DNA from: Purpureocillium takamizusanense
Lineage: Eukaryota; Ascomycota; Sordariomycetes; Hypocreales; Ophiocordycipitaceae
Direction: 5' to 3'
Assembly: GCF_022605165.1 (NCBI RefSeq)
Contig: NC_063069.1
Coordinates: 248,001-312,000 of the forward strand
DNA: 64,000 nucleotides
The notes beneath the pieces were generated by a model. The model searched no databases. It saw only the letters and a list, made by a program, of their open reading frames with translations, and had not been told where the DNA came from. Made by a program: the position numbers and the translations under genes. Positions 42,896-54,498 of this stretch are shown here, in pieces (position 1 is the first letter of the stretch; every line of letters starts with the position of its first letter).

Positions 42896-44410
42896 ATGAC
42901 GAGAGATCACGTTACCGTGGGCATTGTTGGTGGTGGGATTGGCGGTCTAACTCTGGCAAAGATGCTGGAGATGAGTGGCATCTCGTATATCCTGTACGAA
43001 AGCTACCATGATATCGCGCCAGATGCAGGTGCCAGCCTCGGTTTGATGCCAAACGGGCTGCGTATCTTGGACCAACTGGGCCTCACGGACAAGTTTGACG
43101 CGTTCCAAGTAGTACACGACTACTGGGAGCACCGCGACGGCGAAACAGGAGAGCTTTACAAGCGGTCCATGTTCATGAAACACTATCCTACCTTGTAATT
43201 GGATGATCTGACCTGGAACGAAGATGTACATGGCTAATCATCATACAGAATGGGCTACGATGGCTTCTTTATGGCTCGCCAAGATGTCTTGCGGCTGCTC
43301 TACGACAGCCTAGAGAATAAGAGTAGGGTTCACGTCTCGAAAAGAGTCATTTCCATTCAGGAGCTTGATGATTCGGCTGCCATTGAGGCCGCGGACGGCA
43401 GCCGCTTTTCCTGCGACTTTGTCGCTGGGGCTGATGGAGTGCGAAGCATTGTGCGGAACAACATTCTAGCAGCAACAGTTGCGGCCCCGACAGACTGTAA
43501 GTTGCCATGCCAGCTTAGCCGTATATATAGTAGCCGCTAACATTCTAGAAGATCTCCAAGCGGAAGCTGCCTGCGTATTTGGCATATCAAAGCCCATTCC
43601 GCAAATCCCAGCGGGGCGCCATTTTACGATATATCGTCCCAAAGTTTCTGGCTTAGTGTTCGCAGGCTTGAATGGCAGACTGTATTGGTTCCTCTTCAAG
43701 CTTCTGCCGGAACCTATCGAGTATGGAAAGACGACATCTTTCACGCAAGCAGACATTGATGAAGTGGTTGCCAATATATCCGATGCTTGTGTGACGGATG
43801 GTGTACGATGGGCTGATGTATGGGCTGCCAGAGAGCAGGCCCTCATGACAGCTCTCGAGGAAGGATTATCTCATAGTTGGAAGTCTGGAAGAATGTTCCT
43901 TTTGGGCGATTCTGTGCACAAGGTGACACAACATCCTGGCCCCTCAACCATGCTTTCGGTTGTTAACGAGTCGTACAGATGGTGCCACACGCGGCCATGG
44001 GGGCCAACCAAGCCATGGAATCAGCTGCCTGCTTCGTCAACAACCTCCGAAAGTTGCAGACCAGCTCTGACGGTATTGGCCCGCGAATCTCGCGAGCCCA
44101 AGTCGATCAATGCCTTGATGAATACGCCAAGCGACGTCAGGACCGCATGGAAGTCATCTCCAAGACCGCGGCTACGTTCTGTAGGATGCAGCTCAAGATT
44201 GGTCCTGCGGCAAAGGGCTTCACCGGCGCTCTTCGACATTTCAGGGACGAAGACTTTCTACAAAAGGGTCTAGAACAGCTGACCGCCGCAGAAAAGCTGG
44301 AGGACTGGCATTGCGGGAGCAGCCAGGTTGAATATTATAGCGTGCAGTCGGCCAAAGCCCTGAAGGTTCTTCAGGCCAAGGGTGATTTGGCCAGCCTTGG
44401 ATTGGCGTGA
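42896..44410 (+). CDS. PaxM-like FAD-dependent monooxygenase
   Basis: Exons 42896-43194, 43249-43496, 43552-43922 and 43979-44410 join in phase to 449 aa with no interruption. FAD-binding VGIVGGGIGGLTLAKMLE at the very N-terminus, GASLGLMPNGLRILDQLG, FVAGADGVRSIVR (DG motif) and LLGDSVHK followed by GANQAMESAACF (GD motif). The GASxGLxPNGxRILDQLG block is typical of the FAD epoxidases/hydroxylases of fungal meroterpenoid and indole-diterpene pathways, and related hydroxylases act on aromatics. It lacks the C-terminal membrane segments of some members. Convergent with the hydrolase gene that ends at 45013. Confidence 0.85.
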
Positions 44411-45012
44411 GCCGCGTTGCACTCCTGTGCAGATGACAGTGGCATGTTGACAGCTAGTTCGTTGCGATTGTTGTCAGTATGAGCAGAATTAGTTTCCCTG
44501 CATTATTAGAGAGCATTGAGTATTACTGTGTATAGCCACGCATTTCTCTATTTTTATACATACTTTGTTGGAGGCCTGCTAAGCCCGGAGGGGCCACTAA
44601 GAACGCCTACTGTAAGCCCATTTATAGCGGGTTGTGGTGTCGTTTATGTGACGCCGTTAGTAGCCCAGCGCCCCATCCTTTCCCCTACGATACTGCCGCA
44701 GCCTGGTTAGTAGCCATTGGGCTTAATTGCGCACAACCTGCGAACCTTCCATTGCTGCCGTTCTCAATTACTATCACAGGCATAGGTGTCAATTGCTACC
44801 GGCTACCAGGCTATCGCGTAGGAGAGGAGATGGCACGATGGGGCCGGGCCCAGCACGTCTCAAGGGTATCGAAATTGGGAAACTCGTATAAACTGTGAGT
44901 GCAACTGGAGATATTGTCACCGACTACGGAAAGCTTGCCATGCACTATCCAACGAGCCTTTCCATTGAGCAAGTCGCAGATAAAGGCATGGCTACTGGCC
45001 ATCTGTTCTATC

Positions 45013-47072
45013 CTACTCCTTTGCTGGAATAATGGGCAAGCGCAGAAAGTTTTGGAACTCCTTGCCAATATGGATAGCGTTGATCCCCCCCAGCTTTTCA
45101 GGGTCACGATCATCAGGGTGGTTGTGCTCAAACACGCTGACACCTTCCGAGTCGCCGCTGGAGATCTCGATTGCCACTTTGTCGCCCGGCAAAAAGACAC
45201 AATTGGTTGGCCAGATCTCAACATCAACGGTGTAGACCTCGCCAACGTTCACAGGCTGAACGTCGGTGGAGAGATAATCGCGCTCGGGGACAATGTTGCT
45301 CATCTCAGTCGGGTTCTTGGTCGTGGCTCGCAGCGAGACTCTGAGCCAGCCACGAGCGAGCGGAACGGGATCGCCCACGGCGCCGGTGTAAAACACTGGG
45401 GTGCAAGTCAGCAACCTGTACTATACTCAGTGGGGTTTACTACAAGAGCTTACCTTCTTTACCATTGGCATCGATGTGACGGAGGGTCGCAAAGATGTCC
45501 ATCTCTGAGGGCGTTTTATCCCCATCCGCTTCAGCAGAGATGCTCAACCTCACAATGGGATGCCCTGTCATTTCAGCCTCGGTTTTGAATGGCGTCGAGA
45601 CGAAAGTGACGCCCCCCTTTGGCGCAGTGTACGTCACAAGGCCGTCCCCAACCTCCGACGTCGAGCTCATCTCGAGCTGCAAGGACTTGCAGAAGTTGAA
45701 ATCCGTATAGACGGTTCTCGCGATAGGCCACTCCATCTCGGGTCGGCGGGGAAATGCATCGCGCTCTGCCTGAGGATTGTTGTAACCCGGGTTGTCCCTG
45801 CGGACACAGAGGCTGATGGGTGGGACCTTTCCTGGTGTCGACCAGCCCTCCGGATCAACCCCCTTTAAGAAGGCATCCAGGAATGATTTTTGCACCGCTA
45901 CTTCCTCGTCGTAATAGAAGGGAAGGTCGTGACGACCGGTGATGAAGCGAAGATACTTGAGTTTCGATCCAATCCCGAGGTAGCCGAAGATGTTGCCTCG
46001 CAGGTGAAGATGGATGGCGCCCCAATTGGCAACGCTGAGAACGGGAACCTCAATATCAGCCATGTTGTAGTCGCGAGACTTGTAGTATTCCTCGTTGCGG
46101 AACTTATACTTCGCAGTGTCGATGGTTTGGTCAGCCCGATTCTCCGCAAGCTCCTCGGCGGACAGAACTCCCTCAAGACTGTCGGTGCCCCAGTTTCTCT
46201 CCGTTCTTCCACCAAGTCCATACTGGTTCGACCCAACCTGGCGATCATACCAGTACTCTATCGAGAGCGTTAGAGATAATGATCTGTTTCGGCAGTGGTA
46301 TGTGGTACATACTGATGAAGGCGTTGGAAAGAATACCTCCATGACGGACTCGGTCACGATAATAGTCAGACATCCCTGCACTTGTGTCAATGAAGCAATA
46401 GGCAATTGATACTCCCGCCACATACCTTCCCAGGGGATAATGCAGGCAAGGCCAGCCGGCTTCCGGGCCGCCACACGCCACTGGCTTCCTGCGTAGTAGC
46501 TTATACCTAAGAGGCCAACTTTTCCATTGCTCCAGGGCTGCACTGCCGCCCACTCGACCACGTCGACAAAACCATCGCACGTGGCCGAACTCATAGAGTC
46601 AAGCTTTCCCGGGCTGTTGCCGGACCCACGCTCATCAGCCCGAACGACAACATAGTCGTTTGAAGTCCAATAAAGCGGATCGGGAGTCTCCCATGCAGAA
46701 TGCTTAGACTTGTGGTTTGGGTTCACATCCGCAAAGGAATGGGCGTGGAACCTGATGTCGTTTTAGAAGCTTTTAATATGTGCGACTGCCTCATCGGGAC
46801 CTACTGCTCGTAAGGAATGTCCTTCCCATCTAAACACACGATTAGCCCCTAATCATTAGTTACAGACATTTGGATTAGTCCTTACAAGGTCCATATGTGC
46901 AGAGCACGGGGAAGCGGCCCTCCTTCTTGGGACGATATACGTTGGCGCGAACGAGGAGAGGATCGTCTTTCGTCTGGGGAGTGGACCGTTTCAACGGGAT
47001 ATCCACATCGCGTTCCAGCACATAAGGGCCGGACTCGTCAATCACATGGAGATTCTTGAGTGCGAGAGGCAT
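45013..47072 (-). CDS. CocE/NonD (S15)-type alpha/beta hydrolase, six exons
   Basis: Exons 47072-46886, 46829-46805 (a 25-nt microexon), 46751-46426, 46375-46313, 46257-45454 and 45395-45013 join in phase to 595 aa. The N-terminal half is the peptidase-S15/CocE fold with nucleophile elbow GLLGISYYAG (Ser near 155) and preceding VVVRADERGSGNSPG. A cap (MSDYYRDRVRHGGILSN, FIKYWYDRQVG) and a late catalytic-loop GRHDLPFYYDE follow. The C-terminal domain (from about residue 400) is the beta-sandwich of X-Pro dipeptidyl-peptidase-like proteins. Such enzymes cleave esters, amides or peptides; in this cluster a role on a ring-cleavage or ester product is an inference. It shares a divergent promoter with the dioxygenase gene. 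Confidence 0.85.
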
Positions 47073-47614
47073 TGTGATTGACAAAAAAAGTAAGGTTGAG
47101 TGACGAGGTTGAGTGACGCAGTTGCAGACTTGGTTCAGGAGGCAACAAATGAGAACTTTGGTTAACTTTTCTTGAACCGCGAAGTGCCGCCTAGTTTTAG
47201 GTCGCGGAGAGTGGTCCGAGGCTCAACACAGTATTCAAGAGCCAATGTTCAATGTCCAACGCTGGTTGGCACATTGATGCCCACGGTTCCAGCCACTCGG
47301 ACCATGGTGGGGAGTCGGGACCCGTTCTGTGAACCTATGCCGAGGGGTTCCATGCCGACGGCTGTCCCCCACCCCCTCCCTCCCCGCAGGCGTTCGGCCG
47401 GGCCTGAGCAGATGAAGCCATCAACCACATCACACGTACCATACCGAGTGTGTAACATCCGGGCCATGGAAAATTGCATTAATAATATCGTAGTAATGAA
47501 TCATGTCTGCCCTGATGTATAAAGCGAATCCTTGTGGTGAGAGGAGGCACAGACAGCAATCTACTCCACACTTGACTTACACGACGCTTGCGCAAAGTCG
47601 CCATACAGAACAAC
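47073..47614. promoter_or_regulatory. Shared divergent promoter, hydrolase/dioxygenase
   Basis: 542 bp between the two start codons, implying joint regulation. It includes an inverted CCGCG...CGCGG pair (47177-47181 and 47203-47207) that could be a binuclear-cluster site, but no spacing rule supports this firmly. Confidence 0.5.
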
Positions 47615-48685
47615 ATGGCCAGCCCGAACAAGGTCAACCTTAGCCGTCTGGCTTATACAGTGTACAAACATCCGGATGTCACCAAGTATTTGCAGTTTGC
47701 CAAAGACTTCGGGTTCGACGTAACAGAGAAGGCCGAGGATGGCAACTTCTACCTCCGCGGATATGGTGTCGACCCGTACATCTGCATAGCTAGCGAGTGT
47801 GCCCCGGGCGAGGCAAAGAGCTTTGGCGGTTCCGGCTGGGTGGCGCGGACCGCCGAAGACTTTGAGCGAGCGTGCAAGATGCCCGGAGCCGAAGTGATTG
47901 ACATTTCCAAACGCCCTGGCGGTGGCAAGATGGTTCGGATACCTGACAACAACGGCTTTCCATTCGAGGTTCTCTTCGGGCAGGAGGAGCGCCCTGCTCC
48001 CGAACGAGGACTCACGAGGGTCGTGGATGGCCAGCCAAACGTAAACACTGCCATGGAAAAGCCAAGGAAGGGTAAGCCACTTAGCCCGTCGCGACACAGT
48101 ACTGTCAATTTGGAGGTTGAGGCTAACGACAATTCCTGATAATTCTGCGAAGGCCAATTTAATCGCATGGTCACCGGTCCCGCCATGATCCACAAGCTGG
48201 GTCACTTTGGCTACGCGACCGATAACCAGGCCAAGACAAGTGCGTGGTACAGCAACAACTTCAACTTCAAGGCGACGGACATTCTTCACAAGCCGGGTGA
48301 CCCGTCTGCAGAGATTCTCGCCTTTTATCATCTGGACCTTGGCCGCGAATACTCTGACCATCACTGCCTCCTCATCGCGGGGCACCATGGCCCTCATCAG
48401 GCAGGAACAGAGATCCACCATTCTTCCTATGAGGTGGAGGACTTTGACACGCAGATGATGGGTCATCAGTGGTTGATGGAGAAGAAGTACCAGCAGATGT
48501 GGGGGGTCGGGCGACATGTCATGGGCTCTCAGATCTTCGACTACTGGTTCGATACCAGTGGCTTCATCATGGAGCATTACACGGACAGCGACGTTGTGAA
48601 TGAGAATACGCCGACGCACCGCCAGGAGAATACTCCGGGCGCGATCTGGGGACCGCCGCTGCCTACCGCCAAGTTTGAAGCCTAG
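47615..48685 (+). CDS. VOC-fold extradiol-type dioxygenase
   Basis: Exons 47615-48071 and 48153-48685 (donor GTAAGC, acceptor GAAG) give 329 aa. Two VOC (glyoxalase/bleomycin-resistance/extradiol dioxygenase) modules: the N-terminal one about residues 8-125, the C-terminal catalytic one from about 163. Candidate iron ligands in the second module are His169 (MIHKLGHFGY), His240/241 (EIHHSSYEV) and Glu292 (IMEHYTD). This is the H-H-E triad of type I extradiol enzymes such as 2,3-dihydroxybiphenyl dioxygenase. The predicted reaction is O2-dependent meta-cleavage of a catechol. The substrate is unknown. It is transcribed divergently from the hydrolase. Confidence 0.85.
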
Positions 48686-48941
48686 TGGTTTCTCCGTCAG
48701 TAGTAATTGAGCACATTCTACCTCATTTTCGTCAATTCATGAAGCGGGCATATATGGCGGCGATGTGATCCAGCTCTCAACCTTGATTGCTTCAAGTGAA
48801 TGTGTCATATTTCATGAACCAGTCTATGCTATGTACTCCTGTTTCTACGCCTCGTCAAAGGACCGTTACCATGTGATCTGTACTTGGTCGCAGGCTATGT
48901 AAACGGGTAGAAACGGGCCAGCCGCCCCCCTCCTACCCTCC

Positions 48942-48965
48942 CACACACACACTGTCACACACACA
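48942..48965. repeat. CA microsatellite
   Basis: Short CA-rich repeat (interrupted by TGTC) between the convergent dioxygenase and HRXXH-protein genes. Confidence 0.6.
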
Positions 48966-48986
48966 AGGTGAATTCATGCGACGTCA

Positions 48987-50004
48987 TCAAGCGCAATGTA
49001 CGACGCCATCTGCGTGGGTGTGGCACTCCTATCGTCAAGAATTTAGCGACATTTTGATCCGACATCAGAAGGTGGGTGTCAACTCACAGTCGGCGCGCTG
49101 CTCGTCGCGCTTTGGGACGGCTTTGGAGTAGCCGTAGGAGCCAGCGTCGAAGCCGACGATACCTTGGAGCTCTGCGGCTTCCCCGAGCAGCCGACTCCTG
49201 GCGCGGCAATGTCGTACGCCCAAACATCGATGGCAAAGTATTGGAGGGCATTGCTGTCGATGCCACTCTTGTCCGACTTGGTCTTTGCCAGCTCCAGGAT
49301 GCCGGCGTAATCATCGGCATAGTGGTCGACAATCCCCTCGCTGATGACGGGCACGTGGAACAATCGATGCAAGAGGTCCGTCGCCCAGAACGTGTTGAGC
49401 TTGGATTCAGCAACCGTATATCCGAGATTGCACACTGCGGACAAGGGGCGGCGGATGTGGAAGGAAAGAGGGCAGATGACGGTCTCGGATGTAGCATTGC
49501 TACCCCGCCAGTGTCCCGCCCAGTCTATTGGAGACGACACAAGGTCAGCGGTGTTCGTATGGGACCATGCGTACAGCCGACAGACTTACTCTTCTGACTT
49601 TCGCAGTTGCGGTCGGGATCATCACAGCGGAACAGCATTCCCGTTTTGTCGCTGGCGATTATACGGTCATACCAGCCGATTGGCATCGCAGTTGAGCTGT
49701 TGCCAAAGTACTTTTGAGTGAACTCCGAGCGGTTGCCCCGTCGCAAGAGGTGGTCCCTGGCGTGTTGGGCTAGCTGAACAGCCTCATCAAGTCCCTGTTG
49801 GAGCTGAGCCCGTAAAGAGCTATTGCAAGACTGGTGAATGTTGAACGATGGCTTCCAGCCTTCAGACCAGTCGTAAACATTTGCTTTCGCGGTTTCCTTC
49901 GGAATTGTCAGGGTGACGGTCGCTTTGAGGTCTTGGGTGATGATTGGTGTGCCGAGCGCACGCTCCATGAGCATGGCCGCCAAGAGGGTGCTTCGCAGAT
50001 GCAT
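48987..50004 (-). CDS. Secreted HRXXH protein (Asp f 2 / Zps1 / Pra1-like)
   Basis: Exons 50004-49590, 49524-49088 and 49028-48987 join in phase to 297 aa. Signal peptide MHLRSTLLAAMLMERALG. The zinc-binding HRXXH core is HRLFHVP, with YADDYAGILELA close behind. A Ser/Thr-rich linker (SSKVSSASTLAPTATPKPSQ) leads to the 14-codon last exon, which encodes the conserved CHTHADGVVHC tail. That Cys/His tail is typical of this family. Known members scavenge extracellular zinc and are induced by zinc starvation or alkaline pH. No zinc transporter gene lies next door. The first exon's frame would otherwise end at a false stop 9 nt after the last donor (GTGAGT). Confidence 0.85.
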
Positions 50005-51209
50005 CTTGACGATATTGTGTGACTAAGTCCTTGAAAGACAGGATTCCCACTGTTTCTGATCGTCTCATGTTGATGGCCACGACGCGCACCCTAGGTTTTA
50101 TATCTTTATCGCCATGAGCCAAGCACGTGGGAACGCCCCAGCCACGAGAGAACGGCCATGGCCCATGACCTGAGCTAAAGTCCACGACAGAGGCAATAGT
50201 TTGCGCAGCTGAACCGTGTTGGCCCGAATTCATGTACAGTTGCGATAGTGTTTGCTGCCCATCAAGGTGATGACAAAGTCGGTGTCGATACCATCAAGGT
50301 GTTTATAGAGGGACGCCAAGACACACTTGTCCCAACACACGAGGGGGCCGTGTAAGTGTCCAATCAACTAGGCATGTTTATGCTTATGTTTTAAGCATAT
50401 ACACTAAGCACGCTGTCCAGCCCATGCTGCGTCATTAAAAGTCGTGAGAAGTTCCTGAGATGGTCTTGAGGTGGCCCACATTGACGTTCACTGGGACATG
50501 GACTCTACCATCGTCCGATGCAGACCACATCACGACTGACGAGAGGTTTTATGTAATGTTGACCACATTTTAGCAGAGTCTTCACTTCACTGAAATAGCC
50601 TTGCTTTGCTCGGCCTGGGAGATGGGAGCTATTTTCGGTGGGCACTGCGTCTCGGCAGGCTGCATGCGGGTGAACACATGTGCTGGCTGCCTTTGCCTTC
50701 GGATCAATCCCTACCGATCACCCGTTGAAGAGTTGAATTGATCAGACAGTCGAAAGAATACAGGTCGAACGAGACTGTGGCGCCCAAATTCCATGTCGAT
50801 GCACACCGGGCAGAGGGATTGCGCGTGGACATCAGATATGTAGTCATGTGTCCCGGAGCACGCAGATACGTGTTGGCGGCGGTTTGCTGATCACGAACTT
50901 GAGCATTGTCAGCAATTGTATCGTGAAAACACGCGTTATGTCGCAATGCAGCAGGATGTTTATATTTAGTAGACTGTACGTGCATGAGCCTTCATCTATC
51001 AACTCCGAAAGAATGTCTCCCTCATTTGATCCAAGAAATGCCAGAGATAAATGCGCCGCGCATAAATCCAAGTCGACTCGAAGCAAAGTTGCGCTCCCAT
51101 GAGCTTTCATGTCCTCTCGTCCGGTACCTCATCCTTCAGGTCATCGGCCTTGAAGTGCGAACCCTGATCTCAAGCATACTGCCGAATTCATCGGCGCGAA
51201 TGGTGTATC
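50005..51209. other. Intergenic, no supported gene
   Basis: Only short open frames; the promoter of the HRXXH gene must lie at its left end. No repeats recognised. Confidence 0.5.
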
Positions 51210-51773
51210 TCAGTAGCCGCTGTAGGGGTTGGGGTTGGGCATGATGATTCCTCCACACTGCTCAGGAGGCACGACGGAGGCGCACGTCTGGGACGCGAGC
51301 TCCTTGTGCTTGCGCAGGCTGAAAGCAGGGTTGTCGTAGTTCTGGTTGATGACGCCGACCGCGCCGTTCTGGCAGTGCGAGCCGACCTGCTGCGGGCAGT
51401 AGTACCAAATCGGGTACTTGTCCTCGACAACAATCTGGAACACGTAGGGCGATTGGCCCTCCTGGGTAGCAAAGTTGAATCCCGCAAAGAATCCCGAGTA
51501 GGAGGACGTGCCGTGATCGACGAGAGGTTGGCACGGCTCAGCAAAGCTGGACTGCGCGACGGAGCGGTTGTTGGGCAGGAAGTGCCACTCGACCGTGTCG
51601 CCGATCTCAGCGACAACATTGTCCGGGTCGAAGCCGCCGCTGATGCCAGCAACCACCGAGTGGGTGACGCCGGTGAGAGGCACAGTCCTGGAGTATTCGC
51701 TGCGAACAGTGGCGGTGGGCGCAGCGGAAACACTGACGACCAGAGACAGGACGGCAAAGGTGAAGGCGTACAT
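51210..51773 (-). CDS. Secreted cupredoxin-like protein
   Basis: Intronless, 187 aa. Signal peptide MYAFTFAVLSLVVSVSAAP. One plastocyanin-like domain: SVVAGISGG-x-FDPDNVVAEIGDTVEWHF, SSFAEPCQP and PIWYYCPQQVGSHCQNG, giving Cys (YYC) and a downstream His (GSHC). The usual first copper-ligand His in N-H-S-V-x-QSSF is replaced here (NNRSVAQSSF), so copper binding may be weak or absent. There is no Ser-rich tail or GPI signal. The family is common among secreted fungal wall and effector-type proteins; function unknown. Confidence 0.85.
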   Translation of the reverse strand: MYAFTFAVLSLVVSVSAAPTATVRSEYSRTVPLTGVTHSVVAGISGGFDPDNVVAEIGDTVEWHFLPNNRSVAQSSFAEPCQPLVDHGTSSYSGFFAGFNFATQEGQSPYVFQIVVEDKYPIWYYCPQQVGSHCQNGAVGVINQNYDNPAFSLRKHKELASQTCASVVPPEQCGGIIMPNPNPYSGY

Positions 51774-54199
51774 GCTGGCGGTTGTTGTCGATGGCTTGTT
51801 TACAGAGAAGAAGATGTGAGTGATGGAAGCGGAAAGCTGATGCTAAAGTATGAGAAGACGGGTGTAGCTTGATGTTCTGATGTTGATGTTTCTGAGTCTG
51901 ATGAGGGCAGCAATCCATTCGGGTTTCCTCGTCGGCAACGGACATCTTTATATCTCGTTGAACTCATTTTTAACAGTCGTTCTCGTCCAAGCCTCCCCGA
52001 GCTGCAACTGCCACCACCCAACGGCATGTCGACCCGCCAAAGTCAGTGCTGACCGTAGCATGCAGTGTAAGACGCGATGCCATCAACACGCGCCGCCTAA
52101 CGTCCACGCCGCACGTCCCCAGTCAACGATTGCCAGAGCAGGTAAAATAACACTCACTTCTCATTCGCCAATGCCCCCCAGCTGCACAGTTGCACCGCCG
52201 TGGGGGAGGCCACAGGAGGAGGAGGCTGAGTTAGCTCGGCCGTGCTCCCAGGAGGATGCAGGGCCTCCCGGGGCGCAGCTACAGGAACTAGAGCAAGGGT
52301 CCCCGAGGTTAGCCAGCTGTTAGTTATTAGCGGTGTTTATTAGAACGTTTGGCCCCCCAACTTGACAAGGTGGGCCGGCCGGGGCCGACGGTTAAATTTG
52401 GCAGCCGGTGACACTGGCCAACACGCATCCCTATGTTTTGCTCACCTGGCTAAATGCTTGGGTAGACCCTTGTGCCGTTGGTAAGACCGAATTTCATCTG
52501 AGCAACTGAGAGGAACTTGGTGATTCCTCATTTTGACATCGGAGTTGTCCTGGCCTGCCCTAACCGCCTCCCCCGAGGCCTTCGTGGGATTTGACTTTGC
52601 ATCTGACCGAAATAACGACCGCGCCCATCGCCGAGCTCTCAGCTCAATGATCATGGACCAACCAGGACCGCAAATCCAGACACAATTCAGCCCATGTCAC
52701 CTCAGTCGAGCCTAGCATATTTCGTGCTTGCCGAACTGCATGTGCGCGCTGACTCGCTAGGGGATGTCGAAAGTAACTGCTGGTAATGACGTTAACAGGC
52801 GCGCGCCACCGCCCGGCAGACCGAGGACCATGATTGACGCCCGGAAACCTGACGCGCCCAAGTGACACGACCAGCGGCGAAACTGGCGTTGAAGAACAAC
52901 AGCTGACTGGGCATGGAGGCAATGCACATATCATTCGCGACATCGAGGATCAGGAGCGGCCGCGTCGAGTTTAGGTTGAACAGGCCGAATTACCCTTGGG
53001 CCGGTCTTGTTCAGCGTCGGCACGACCAAAGCCTTCGGGCATTCGTCTCACATCCTGCAACCCCGACATCGATTTTTTCTTACGGACGTATGAAACGGGC
53101 CTGTCAACTCAACTGCAACATTAGTCCAGATAGAGACACAACCACACCACAGCACGGTTCCGCTTAATTTAGATGCCATACCCATTCCACCAGCGAGCTG
53201 CAGTCCGTCGCATTCGACCCACGCGACGATGTATCCATTTACTTTGGTCTGAAGATGGTCCGTGGAATTCAATCCATGCTACACTGTATCCAGCTACCTT
53301 AGTCCGAAGGCTGAGAGAGCATTAACAGATAGGAGGACGGCTGCAAAGTTTTGGGTGCGCCACGGCACGAGACCACAAACCAAGGCACCCCGTCAACAAA
53401 TGAGTAGAACAGTATGACGCACGTGGCCATAAGAGCAAGTTTTGACCTACTGAGGAGTTGCAAGGCAGGGCAAGGCGCGTGTGGTTGCGCGACATGAGTG
53501 AGCTGGGCATCTCTGCATCATAACAGGAGGGCACGGTTGCTCAGCGCATAGGACACCCACATTCTCCACCAGTTCATCTTCGTCGGCATTTTCAGTAGCG
53601 CCGTCTTCGTCTTGCACACAAGAGTCAGTCACGGCAAGGGTTCCAAGGGGAGCGAGGGGCTTGGTGGTGATCCGTCGCTGACGTTTTCGGAAGGATCGCT
53701 AGGAAGGTTCCATGTGACTTGGTGAGCGATCAGCGTACCGTGGCGCGAACAGTTCAGCATAATGCCACTATCAGCCGTCTGGTTGCCCAGCGGGTTGCCC
53801 GGCGGGGAGTCTTGCGCGCAGAAGGGGTATGTCTTGGGGCGCTCATAATCCGACTCTCGATCAAACACATAACGCCAAGTATTTGCGTTCGAATTTGAGC
53901 GACTATGCCGCTATGCTTGCTCGATGAAAGAAATTAGCTTTTGGCATCACGATCGGAGGCTGGGCATTGAGTGAGAATTCGGCACGACAGAGATGCGCCA
54001 CATCTCGGTCGCAACTAGTATTGTGCTGTCTGGCTCTGGTAAGAAATGGGCACTCTGTATGTTCTCTGAGGAGTATATCAAGGAGAGTTGCACCCCTTGA
54101 CGCTCCTCGTATCTGACGCAGATACCAGTACAACATCACCCTACCAGATCCTTATATTTCTTCGCAAGACAACTCCAGGGAATATCCCATAGTAACAAC
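51774..54199. other. Intergenic, no supported gene
   Basis: 2.4 kb without a convincing gene. Two related segments beginning TGTATCCA lie about 57 bp apart (53229 and 53286), a weak local duplication. Confidence 0.5.
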
Positions 54200-54498
54200 A
54201 TGAAGAGCGCCTTTCAGACAAGTCTACTGCTATCGCTACTAGACAACATAATGGCTACTCCTGTCCCCCAACTCTCTGAGTATTGCGTCCGCAGGTGCTA
54301 TCCGCATTATAACCCTATCTGCGCTCAATTGGGCGATCGTTATATAACCTTCGCAAATCTATGTTCTCTATACTGTTATAACCTCGAGAGCCGAACTGAT
54401 TAGTACGTTGTTTCTATTATATAACGCTGGTATATACTAACGTTTATAGCTCGCTAATCCATGAAGGCCTATGCGATCTCGGAGAGGATAGTGGTTAA
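54200..54498 (+). CDS. Small secreted Kazal-like protein
   Basis: Exons 54200-54402 and 54450-54498 (donor GTACGT, 47-bp intron with TACTAAC branch site, acceptor ATAG) give 83 aa. Signal-peptide-like N-terminus (MKSAFQTSLLLSLLDNIMA). The rest is one Kazal-type module with six Cys: CVRRC, a 7-residue gap, C in YNPIC, then ITFANLCSLYC, and the last Cys in IHEGLCDL from exon 2. Kazal domains inhibit serine proteases; the loop between Cys 3 and 4 (13 residues) is longer than the usual 10, so activity is uncertain. A candidate apoplastic effector or inhibitor. Without the intron the frame stops at a false TAG at the splice donor. Confidence 0.75.
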
